15,359 bases of DNA, taken from NCBI GenBank assembly GCA_005223375.1, contig RXOD01005198.1, positions 1 through 15,359 of the forward strand, written 5' to 3'. A model generated the notes under the pieces. The model searched no databases. It had not been told where the DNA came from and saw only the letters and a list, made by a program, of their open reading frames with translations. The position numbers and the translations under genes were made by a program. The DNA comes from Amoebophrya sp. AT5.2. Taxonomy: Eukaryota; Sar; Dinophyceae; Syndiniales; Amoebophryaceae. Shown here one piece after another: positions 7,548-15,231 of the stretch. Each line of letters starts with the position of its first letter. Within the stretch, counting starts at the first letter, position 1.

Positions 7548-9020
7548 ATGGCTGCTTCTCTCCTTCATAGTCAGCGCGTCGCGCTGCGAAGTAAAATTGC
7601 GACTTATCAGGCCGCCGCGGAGGCGTTTGCGGACGGATTTTCGGTGGTCCTCCCTTGCTGGGTCGCAGCCGGCCTTGCCTTTTCCGGCCTGAACTTGAAG
7701 CGAAAGCGCGAGTCGGTGGAACAGGGCGCACGGCTATTTCGCGACCGCCAGCAGCATGACGGGGCCGCGGCGGCCAAGGATGTCGTGGCGCTGCGCACCG
7801 AGTGGTGGCGGAGTGCCTTGGGGCAGAACAAGATCCGCGTAATCGAGACCGCGGAAGGCGCTGGCGCTCGAATCGGACTGTTCACGTTTGCCGCACGAAA
7901 AGGAACTTCCCCGGCCATACCTACAAGTAGGAGCGATGAAGAGACTGAGATGAAAACGCGGCCGTGCACCGTCTACCTTCACGCGGTGGAGGAGGTTTCG
8001 CCTCGTCCGGGCGCGGCCGTGGTGGAGTCGCGGCAAGGATCTTCTGACCCCAAGCAACACGCGCACGAACCCCACCGAGACGTACGCATCTTGGCGTACC
8101 GAACTGATGAAACTTCTGCCTGGAAGACGCGTGGCGTTCGCTTTTGGGCGCCGGAGGGTTTTGGCGCTTGGATCCGGCGCTGGCTACCGGAAGTCGTCTT
8201 GCCGACGCCGCCCGCGACTTTTCTCGTCGCGCAGTGGAAGGTGGTGAACGTGGATGTCGTGGCGGAAGCAGACCGCCCATCGGCGGCCACTCATCTCCAT
8301 GCGCAGGCAAGCAGCCGGTACGCAAGAAATACAGGCATGGCGGGTCTCGAAAAGCAAGAGGGCCTTGGCGTAGGAATGCGCACACGCAAATCGAAGTCTT
8401 TCGGCGAGTTATTCAGCGTGCTGTGCTGCGCAGTGGCGGTTGGCAGTATGGCCCACGCCTGGTGGCGCGTCGGGCGGGAGGCGTATGCGCGAAAGAGGGC
8501 GTTGGACTTCGTGCGGGGCTACGTCGCACAGACGGGCGTGCTCGCGGAAATGCGGAGCTTGGTTGCGGGCCGTGGTGGGGACTTCGGGTCTGCGCTGGCG
8601 CCGAGCGCGTCCTCTCCCGCTGCGGCTTCACTGTGCAAGCGACCGGCGCCGGCGCAGATACACTCGAAGCTTCCCGCAGCTTTGACCACGGCATTCTACA
8701 ACCGGCCGCAGTCGTCGCCAGAGGGCCGCCGCGGTGGCCGGAAACGCAGTCGCCCATTGCTAGGGCCGATCACGACGACGGACGTGCATGTGCAGGGAAG
8801 AGCAACAGGCACAGAGCCAGCGGGTAGTGCGAATGGGGTGGCAGAAGGAGAGAGGAGCTGTGCGCGACTGACGCTGGAAAACGGCTCTGTTCAGGAAAGC
8901 AGGATCGACGCGGTGTTTCAAGTGGTCGATAGCCGCGTGCAGGGCTGGTACCGCTTGTCCGCATGGCGCCACCCCTTCAACAAGGAATGGAACGTCACCG
9001 AAGCGAAACTCTTGTACTAA
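7548..9020 (+). CDS. Unrecognised membrane protein, faintly TIM21/COA1-like C-terminus
   Basis: The 490-residue frame begins at the first in-frame ATG (7548), with A at -3 and G at +4; the open frame upstream begins only with GTG. Residues about 31-50 (FSVVLPCWVAAGLAFSGLNL) are hydrophobic, and residues about 287-307 (LFSVLCCAVAVGSMAHAWWR) form a clear transmembrane helix with basic residues after it. A charged helical stretch follows, then a ~75-residue Pro/Ser/Arg-rich linker, and the last ~35 residues (FQVVDSRVQGWYRLSAWR, ending WNVTEAKLLY) alternate as beta strands. A single membrane helix followed by a helix and a small beta sheet with a Gly-centred turn is the plan of TIM21 and COA1, mitochondrial inner-membrane proteins. 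That match is weak, since the linker is unusually long. The N-terminal region is basic with few acids, compatible with mitochondrial import. I would treat it as a hypothetical membrane protein. Confidence 0.8.
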   Translation: MAASLLHSQRVALRSKIATYQAAAEAFADGFSVVLPCWVAAGLAFSGLNLKRKRESVEQGARLFRDRQQHDGAAAAKDVVALRTEWWRSALGQNKIRVIETAEGAGARIGLFTFAARKGTSPAIPTSRSDEETEMKTRPCTVYLHAVEEVSPRPGAAVVESRQGSSDPKQHAHEPHRDVRILAYRTDETSAWKTRGVRFWAPEGFGAWIRRWLPEVVLPTPPATFLVAQWKVVNVDVVAEADRPSAATHLHAQASSRYARNTGMAGLEKQEGLGVGMRTRKSKSFGELFSVLCCAVAVGSMAHAWWRVGREAYARKRALDFVRGYVAQTGVLAEMRSLVAGRGGDFGSALAPSASSPAAASLCKRPAPAQIHSKLPAALTTAFYNRPQSSPEGRRGGRKRSRPLLGPITTTDVHVQGRATGTEPAGSANGVAEGERSCARLTLENGSVQESRIDAVFQVVDSRVQGWYRLSAWRHPFNKEWNVTEAKLLY

Positions 9021-9398
9021 AGGGCGAGTACTTACCCGTTGCCGTCAGTTGCATTTCTGTTTCCGTCTTCGAGGCTCGTGTTGGTACATCACCGCGTCCG
9101 TAAAGTACTAACTTATGTGGGAGCTCTAGCTCTTCTCCGACGTCACGTCCGCTGTTCAGCAGTTGCTTCCGATCGTTACGCGCGTTTTTCTTCCGTGCTG
9201 TAGTGTCGTGGATTTACAGCTACTACCAAAAGGAGGCGACCGACGCATACACTCGTACGTGCTCGGGACAGGAAATCACCAGTAGAAAAGGCAGAGCTAG
9301 ATGACGTATTTTTCGAAGACCCTCGAACTCGATCTCGAACAATAGCGTTTGCGATGCTCCTTATTTCTCTTGTGCTGTAAAAAAAGAAATCGAGGAGG
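9021..9398. other. Gene-free interval upstream of acylated protein gene
   Basis: No gene is visible on either strand. CTCGAACTCGATC at 9322-9334 is an exact 13-base match to a site at 14008-14020 upstream of the glycoside hydrolase gene. A pyrimidine-rich run (about 9357-9373) leads through an A-run to an AG at 9385-9386, twelve bases before the start codon, a possible trans-splice acceptor. Confidence 0.45.
9322..9334. repeat. CTCGAACTCGATC, copy 1
   Basis: This 13-base sequence is repeated exactly at 14008-14020; both copies lie 65-95 bases upstream of a predicted start codon. The core CGAACTCG also occurs at 1671-1678 upstream of a third gene, in coding sequence near 11291, and on the other strand near 4623. 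One exact 13-base pair in 15 kb can occur by chance, so a promoter role is speculative. Confidence 0.3.
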
Positions 9399-10379
9399 AT
9401 GGGCCAGGCTGAGTCTTGCTGCTGTGCGGACCGGCATTCTGCGCGCGAGCGCATTTTCACGGGCAACTCGGCGGCCGCGGGCGACGAGTCCCTGGAGGAT
9501 GAGCCGCCTTTCCGCGTGAAAGGGGACTTCTACTCGAGTTCTGGTCCCCAAAAGAAGCAGCAGTTCATCGAGATCGTTCCTCCGATCATGCTGGGCCCGC
9601 CGCGGAGCCGGGGATCGTCCAACCGAAAATCCCCGCACGAAAACGAGGTTGAGGACTCGGAGTTGGCTTCCGCTTCAGCGAGCGACCACGGGCAAGTGGC
9701 AGAGCTTTATCAAGTGGCTTCGCGTGCTGGTCGAGCGCACGCGTCCGCCGCGGAAGCCGCGCCCATGGGGAGCTTTTCGCCCGCAGACAACATCTCTTTC
9801 GTGTACAAGGGAGGAGGGTCGATGCATCAAGGGGGCGCACTACCGGCGCCCTCGTCTATGATGTTCGAGTCGCTTCCACCTCCCGTTACCCCGGCTCACC
9901 ACGTCAGGGGCGCACGCGGCGCGAACCTGAGCCATCCGATCATGGGAAACAAGAAGGCCCACAGCGGGATGAGCCGTCGCGGAGGAAAGGGGACAAATGG
10001 GCAGATGACAGTGGGGAAACCCACCGCGACGGGCGGCCAGACGCAAGCGCAAGGCCAGCTTCTGTCCCAAGCGCCAGGGATGAACATCGAGAGCGGACGA
10101 CTGACGGACGTCATCACGGACTCGGCGGTGCCAGTGCGGCGGAAGTTTGGCTCCACCGAGTGGCTCACGGCGGACATGGCCTTGCACGAGCCGGAGCTGG
10201 CGAAGCAGTGGGGTGTCTGCGGGGACCAGACGCTCCGGTACGTGCACGCAAGCATCTACGACACGCAGCTGAACGTGCGCAGCGGCTTCCAGGACGGCGT
10301 CTACCGAAAGCCGGATGCGGGAGGGGAGGTGGGAGAGGCCGGAGAAGAAGAGGCGCGCGGAAGCGGGGCGCAGGGTTGA
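9399..10379 (+). CDS. Predicted dually acylated (myristoyl/palmitoyl) membrane-anchored protein
   Basis: The 326-residue frame begins MGQAESCCCADRH. Gly2 with Ser6 fits the N-myristoyltransferase consensus, and Cys7-Cys9 directly after it are typical palmitoylation sites, so the protein is expected on the inner face of a membrane (plasma membrane, alveolar sacs or vesicles). This also strongly supports the chosen start. The middle (about residues 30-225) is low in complexity, rich in Ser, Gly, Pro and Gln, with no domain I recognise. Residues about 230-305 look more ordered and include VPVRRKFGSTEW, ELAKQWGVC and VRSGFQDGVYRKP. The tail is Gly/Glu-rich. Proteins with such an N-terminus are common in apicomplexans and other alveolates as pellicle or signalling components, but nothing here identifies the function. 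No intron is needed. Confidence 0.85.
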   Translation: MGQAESCCCADRHSARERIFTGNSAAAGDESLEDEPPFRVKGDFYSSSGPQKKQQFIEIVPPIMLGPPRSRGSSNRKSPHENEVEDSELASASASDHGQVAELYQVASRAGRAHASAAEAAPMGSFSPADNISFVYKGGGSMHQGGALPAPSSMMFESLPPPVTPAHHVRGARGANLSHPIMGNKKAHSGMSRRGGKGTNGQMTVGKPTATGGQTQAQGQLLSQAPGMNIESGRLTDVITDSAVPVRRKFGSTEWLTADMALHEPELAKQWGVCGDQTLRYVHASIYDTQLNVRSGFQDGVYRKPDAGGEVGEAGEEEARGSGAQG

Positions 10380-11249
10380 GGGCTAGACTTCGGGAAGACA
10401 GGGGAACTCTCGTTGTGAAATTGATTATGATGCGTGCTGGTGCGACGAGAGACCGGGGCGCCCCAGTGCGAGGTCGTGCGATTGGTGCGCATCCTTGGAC
10501 TCAGAGCCTATGATCACAGAAGAGTCACTGTGCGTTCTTTCCTCTGCGTAGAAAATGGGTTGTGGAGAGTTGTTGCATTAATTTTTCAAATACTTGTGCT
10601 GGCCGTGTGCGTCTAGAAGTAGGTGTCCGACATACTTATGTGCGTGTGATGGAATACGAATGCTTCTACTCCAAACCCAGACGAATAATCCGTTGAAGTA
10701 CCCAGAACATGTATTGTGCTTTTCAGTATCTGCATCTATGATCTCTATTTCGAATGCGGGAGACGGATCCATCTACACTTTTCGAGGCAGATTTTGCGGA
10801 TACAATGACCAGATTTATCGGAGATCAGGACCACAGCAGGACTTCTGTCCGATGGAAACGGAAACGCCCACACCAGCGCTTGGTGGCAGCGGCGTGTCGT
10901 CTAGATGCGACCACGTTGAGCGATGTCGTGGTTCACTACCGAGCACGGCATCCGCAAAAAGGGCTGTTATTGCGACCGTCGCATGGAACCGCCGTAGAGT
11001 AACGGACCATATGAGATTCGATCGCTTGCGAGAACTTGGTGTCAAAGGAGATCAACCGCTCCAGAACCAGTAGAGCCGAGCAACTGTACCTGTACGTGTG
11101 ACTCGGATTGGATTTGGAAGCACGAGGTTTACTTTCTTAGGTCACAAAGTTCCATTCCCGTAGCTAGTTCATCGCGTTCGGGTTTGCGTTCCTCTCATTT
11201 TTTGACATCCGCGCGCATCAAAGCCAAAGCCACCCACGAAAAAGATCGC
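10380..11249. other. Gene-free interval of about 870 bases
   Basis: I find no supported gene. An 82-codon frame with an ATG at 10754 (to 11002) and a longer frame without an early ATG (10594-11073) overlap in different frames; neither has a recognisable pattern or a membrane segment. The stretch at 10540-10760 is AT-rich, and no terminal repeats or hairpins of the kind seen at 93-563 are evident. A T-rich tract near 11191-11204 leads to an AG at 11222-11223, 26 bases before the next start codon. Confidence 0.45.
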
Positions 11250-13377
11250 ATGTTTTCGTCTATCTTCGGACGGCGTTCAGGCGTCCAGAACTCGAACTCG
11301 TGTGCGTCTTCGGGCAGCGAGGGCTCGGAGTCCGAGGAAGTCGAGGAGCAAGCTGGTGGCAAAAGTGTTGCCGCTACAACTACAACGAAGACCACAGCTC
11401 CTTCTTCTTCTTTCCTGGCGGGGGATCATGCCAGCAACAGCCGTAGTACCACAGCATTGCCCTCTAAAGCGTCGGTTGGGCCGGATCCCACTAGCTCGAA
11501 GGACACTGTTTCCGCAAACAGCATCAGTACTTCCAAGGACAGCTGCCGCAGCTCTGTCGAGTTTGAGGAATGCGACAGCTCGGAGGAGGCTGCTGCCGCT
11601 TCGGCGCAGCGGGGGAATCTTGAAAGTAGCGGAAAGGCTGCCGAGAAGTGCTTCCCAGATGTGGACAATTACCACCTGATCCAGGTTTCATCCGAAGCGT
11701 GCTTTCAGAGGCAACATACGGAGGGTCAGACCTCTCGCGCGAGCCGGTCGCTGTTCTCGAGCGGAGGGTCGTCATCCTCTTCCTCAGCTTCGTCGGCGTC
11801 TGGACCAGTACGATCTGATGCCGCTGAGGAGAAGGACCGTAGAGGAAACGGAAGTGGGTCGGGCTCGGGTTCGCCCGCCTTGCTCGAAAAGCTGCGGCGG
11901 TCGCCCGTAAGTCAAATGCTGAAAAAGGCGTTCGCGGGGGGTTCTGGTAGTGGTACGAATAGCATTAGCTGTGGGGGGTCAACAGAGTCATTCTCAAGTG
12001 CAGCGGCCGTGCCCTCCGTCGGAGCATGTGGCGCCTCCTCATCCCCGAGAACAAAAAAACGGCGTGCGTCCACTGCGGACAAGGTGCAGGAGTTCCTCAG
12101 CCCCGTGCTGCCGCCCAAGATACGGCCCCCGTCTTCGGGGAAAAAATCCAGGAAACGTTCGTCGGACGCAAAGTTGGCGACGGGTCCCACCCCGAAGGAA
12201 ATGGATTGCAACGAAAGCGAAACGCATGACGACGGGCAGGAACGGCGGTCGTCCGGTCAAGGCGCAGACGACCCTTATGCAAGGCCACGGAGGGGGGCGT
12301 GTTCCGGCGCCCCACGAACACCCGCAGACCACGACGCTGCTGCTGGTTCCCCGCGGTGTAAGCAGAAGGACGCAGCGGGCGGTGGCGGACGCGAGCGCCA
12401 TAATCGAGATCGACGTAGAGGGAGTACCAGTTCCACGGCGAGCAACGCAGTTATGGTCCCACAAAAGCGATCGTCGTCGTGGCGGGAACGCTGCTTCGCG
12501 GGGGGGAAGACTACGGCGAGCGAGGCCTACGATACCGGCGACAGCTGGACGCAGGCGGTGCGCATGCTGCACGTCGGCATTGCCTTCGCAGTCTCGGGTG
12601 ATCCCGGTACTGGACAACGATTGACCTATAGTTTCTCGCAGTCTCCGAACGCCAATCCATCTTTGTCTCAACAATCCATCGCCAGGTCCTTTCGTGCAGG
12701 AGTGGGCGATTTTTCTCACGATGTGCTGCGTAATCGGCGTAGCGCTCGCGAAGACGGTGCAGGTGTTGTTTCGGATCACCACGTTTTACCGGTACTTGCG
12801 CGACCCCTTCTTCCAGGCGTGCCGCTTCGTTTCGTACCTGGCGATATACATGACCACGTCCTGGCTCGTGCAGACCTACTTCGTTGCGCTGTGGCGGATC
12901 TTGTACTTTCTGGCCGAAACCGTGGGCAGCTTCGCGAGCGAAAGCTACGCGTTCGCGCTGGAAGCCTTCCCGGTGAGCTACGTACTGGTGGTGCTGGCCT
13001 GGATCGTGCTCATCCCGGGGGTGCTGCCCGGTACTTGATGCTAGGACTACTGTGATTTGCGCAGATCGATTTCGTAAGTCTAAGTTGTGTATACATAGTG
13101 CTGTATTTCTCTTCGTCTTTGGGATTGGTTGATGGAGATGAATAACAACATGTGATGGCGCGTGGAATCAATAGTGGACTTGAAGCAAACGAAAACCGGA
13201 ACGACAGCGACGCTCCTCGTCTTGGGGATACTGGCACTGATCGTCGCAGTCTGGGCGAGCTGGTGCTTCCAGTTGGCGGTGCAACAAGTGCTCACAATGG
13301 AAGCGAAGTTCGAAAAGTGGAAGCGGAAACAGCTCCGAAAGGAGCAGGATGCCGACATAGGTACGTCTGGCGGCTGA
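11250..13377 (+). CDS. Ser/Gly-rich protein with C-terminal multi-pass membrane domain, three exons proposed
   Basis: Proposed exons are 11250-12606, 12686-13030 and 13175-13377, giving 634 residues in one frame. The start is the first in-frame ATG; the frame upstream opens only with TTG. Residues 1 to about 430 are low in complexity, with Ser runs, acidic and Lys/Arg clusters and repeated Gly-Ser-Gly, probably disordered and cytosolic. After the first intron the sequence becomes strongly hydrophobic: helices at about 459-480, 501-528, 549-566 and, in exon 3, 578-600 (LLVLGILALIVAVWASWC), followed by a charged tail. If intron 2 is not real the protein ends at 13038 as ...VLPGT with three helices, and 13175-13377 would have no ATG of its own. 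A further G|GTAC site at 13360-13361 could add another exon ending at 13446. Family unknown; membrane location is certain, role is not. A DP1/REEP-like or other reticular membrane protein cannot be judged. Confidence 0.72.
12607..12685 (+). other. Canonical GT-AG intron 1 of the membrane-protein gene
   Basis: The upstream frame and the hydrophobic downstream frame (from GTC CTT TCG in mRNA) differ, so an intron or frameshift is required. A 79-base intron from GTACTGG (12607) to CGCCAG (12685) joins them in phase 1. An alternative donor at 12598 (GTGATC) keeps the same frame and drops three residues. I prefer 12607 because the second intron has the same G|GTACT donor. Inside it CAATCCATC occurs twice (starting at about 12653 and 12672). 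Confidence 0.75.
13031..13174 (+). other. Proposed GT-AG intron 2 of the membrane-protein gene
   Basis: The donor is G|GTACTTG at 13031, nearly identical to the first donor, and the acceptor is CAATAG at 13174. The 144-base intron joins in phase 1 to the only downstream frame that encodes a clear membrane helix, which otherwise has no ATG. The stop TGA at 13036-13038 would lie inside the intron. Transcripts keeping the intron would make a shorter protein. Confidence 0.5.
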
Positions 13378-14007
13378 CGTGAAGTAAGTGAATTACTTAC
13401 AAAGGAAATTAATAGAGTCGCTGGCTGCGCGTGCGCCGGCGTCATGAAGATGAGCTGAGCAGCCAAAGTTCGACCGCTTCTGGACGCGAACGTCGTCCTG
13501 CTGCATTGCTGCGTTGCTTGTCGGCTGTGTCGGTACTGCCACCTGACCAAATCGTCGAGAAAGAGCCATCGACTTGTACGTTACGGTTGCAACCAGCAAA
13601 TCATGTTGGAAACTTTTTGTCGGAACGAGCGAAGGCGGTAATTTAACAACGAAAGGAAGCAGGAGACGGTCCACAGCAGTTCTTCCGAGGCGGTCCTACG
13701 GTCCAAGGTCAATACTCTCGTGTCGTGATCAATATAAAAGCGCCGCGCCGCTGTTTTCATCGGTATCAAGTGCCCGTCGGAAGCAGAAGTAGATTTTTCT
13801 TTCTGTGTTGGTTTAGCGATTGGTCAGCGCTGCCAGGGGGGCAAAAAATGCGTATCTTCGTGGGCTGCATTTCGGGCCGTGAGTTGCATTCCGTGGGCCA
13901 GTTGTCAGAGTCAGGGTATCTACTTACGGGAAGGTGGGGGGATATAGCGGTAGAGACAGAGAGACAGCCACTGCCACAACTTCGACTATTATTTAAGATA
14001 GAGACCG

Positions 14008-14020
14008 CTCGAACTCGATC
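14008..14020. repeat. CTCGAACTCGATC, copy 2
   Basis: This is the second exact copy of the 13-base sequence at 9322-9334, here 93 bases upstream of the GH3 start codon and about 50 bases upstream of the candidate trans-splice acceptor. Position relative to the gene is similar in the two cases; function is unproven. Confidence 0.3.
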
Positions 14021-14060
14021 ATCCTCACACGACTGAAGAAATCGAAGACTTCTGCTCTTG

Positions 14061-14080
14061 TGAAGTTTTTCTTTTTACAG
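14061..14080 (+). promoter_or_regulatory. Candidate trans-splice acceptor of GH3 gene
   Basis: The run GTTTTTCTTTTTACAG at 14065-14080 is a near-ideal 3' splice site, 32 bases before the ATG at 14113, with no coding exon upstream. It fits spliced-leader addition; a cis-intron in the 5'UTR is the alternative. Confidence 0.55.
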
Positions 14081-14112
14081 TGCTCTGACTCCCGCTAGCC
14101 ACAACGAACTCC

Positions 14113-15231
14113 ATGGCGACCCCACGGAAAAAGCTGCGCGCCGCGATGAACATGGTCTGCGCCGTTTCCTGGGCGTGCGTGGTATTCAGTGCCCGGCCGC
14201 GACTGGCACTGGCGCGCGCGGACCGGAGCGGAGCCGGAACGCAGGGGCAGCAGGCTCTCACTACGGCCGTTTCCCTGTCGTCTCGTGGATGGGAGGACCC
14301 GGACCTCGACGCAACGGAAGAGGTCGAACGGACCCGAAGGAGCGAGGAGGACAGCGATTCGAATGAGGCGTTTTCGCCGGGCGCGGACACGACGGACGTG
14401 CCGGTGGATGACGTCGAGCACCTTTTTCAGCCGAATGACAACCAAGGCCAGTCCTACACCCAGCGCGACGGGTGTGCCGCTGTGCGACGAGAGCAAGAGA
14501 AGTGTGGTGAGGGTTGTCTCGGCGACGAAGTAATCTACAACACGACCAGCGTGGAACAGGAACGAGACGGCAAGGAAAAAGAAAATGATCCTGATGGAGG
14601 AGGAGCGGAAGATGAAGATGGCGATGCAGATGACCGACTTCAAAAAGGAGGAACAAGCGAGCACGAGCGGTCTGCTCCAGAAGGCCAAGGACAAGATGGA
14701 CGAGCCAAAAAAAAACAGGAACGAGACCAGCGTGGAAGGCGTCTCTCGAGAGCGGATTTAGCCGCGGCGACGAACGACATCCGTTCCCGGCTCGAGAAGT
14801 ATCTGCAAGAGCGCTCGGCCACGGACGATGCCACGCTTGCGAGTGTGCGGAAGCTGTCGGATGACGAAGTCGACGCGGTGATCAAGCAGCGGTACAATCT
14901 TACGGGCTATGCGGCCTTCGCTCCCGTCCCCCTCACGTGCAAGGGAAAAGACTGCCTCTTCCCCGGCATGACCGGACACGATAGCGGGCAGGGTCTGACT
15001 TTTTATCAAAAAGAGACGATAACCGGGCCCGCCGCGGCCCACGTGGCGATGAGCTGGGACCCGGAGCTGATTTTTTTCCACGCTCACATGATGGGAAAGG
15101 TGTTCCGCGGGTTTAATGCGAACGTGGTGCTCGGTCCGGGGGCGCAGGTGTGGCGCAATCCGTACTGCGGGCGGCTATGGGAGTACTTGCCGGGGGAGGA
15201 CCCGACTCTCGGGGTGCGCCTGGTGGAATAA
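14113..15231 (+). CDS. Glycoside hydrolase family 3 (beta-glucosidase-like), first exon, secreted
   Basis: GH3 enzymes remove glucose or related sugars from the ends of beta-glucans, often outside the cell. The frame begins with Lys/Arg followed by a hydrophobic stretch (about residues 12-26, MNMVCAVSWACVVF), a signal peptide or signal anchor. Residues about 35-250 are acidic, low in complexity and unlike the family, an unusual extension. From about residue 262 the GH3 N-terminal barrel is clear: FPGMTGHD, then GPAAAHVAMSWDPEL, FRGFNANVVLGPG, NPYCGRLWEY and GEDP (361-364). In the family GEDP lies in the first third of the barrel and the KH motif and catalytic Asp come later, so they must lie beyond the window. 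The TAA at 15229-15231 is too early for a whole enzyme; it probably belongs to an intron, with a possible donor GTGGAA at 15223. Truncation as a pseudogene is less likely but not excluded. Confidence 0.82.
   Translation: MATPRKKLRAAMNMVCAVSWACVVFSARPRLALARADRSGAGTQGQQALTTAVSLSSRGWEDPDLDATEEVERTRRSEEDSDSNEAFSPGADTTDVPVDDVEHLFQPNDNQGQSYTQRDGCAAVRREQEKCGEGCLGDEVIYNTTSVEQERDGKEKENDPDGGGAEDEDGDADDRLQKGGTSEHERSAPEGQGQDGRAKKKQERDQRGRRLSRADLAAATNDIRSRLEKYLQERSATDDATLASVRKLSDDEVDAVIKQRYNLTGYAAFAPVPLTCKGKDCLFPGMTGHDSGQGLTFYQKETITGPAAAHVAMSWDPELIFFHAHMMGKVFRGFNANVVLGPGAQVWRNPYCGRLWEYLPGEDPTLGVRLVE

Larger units (their letters stand above)
13378..14112. other. Gene-free interval upstream of GH3 gene
   Basis: No firm gene is seen. 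A small inverted repeat, GTAAGT and ACTTAC, sits at 13385-13401. ATATAAAAG at 13732-13740 resembles a TATA box but may be chance. An open frame of 63 codons from the ATG at 13848 to 14036 (MRIFVGCISGRELHSVGQ) is unrecognised and has no special support. CTCGAACTCGATC lies at 14008-14020. A pyrimidine tract and CAG precede the next gene and are listed separately. Confidence 0.45.

Noticed and set aside
8144..8827. 227-codon + frame overlapping the membrane-protein gene
   Set aside because: Gly/Arg-rich out-of-frame reading; the overlapping frame has the membrane helix and a better start.
12607..12685. Frame change in the membrane-protein gene as a frameshift or pseudogene
   Set aside because: A clean GT-AG intron of 79 bases joins the frames in phase, so no mutation need be assumed.
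12039..12782. 247-codon minus-strand frame
   Set aside because: Antisense shadow of the Ser/Gly-rich gene; composition is Arg/Pro/Thr-rich with no recognisable pattern.
13033..13183. ACTTGA direct repeat at 13033-13038 and 13178-13183 as a target-site duplication for intron 2
   Set aside because: Cutting within this repeat leaves an in-frame TGA, and no inverted repeats flank it; the GT-AG choice works instead.
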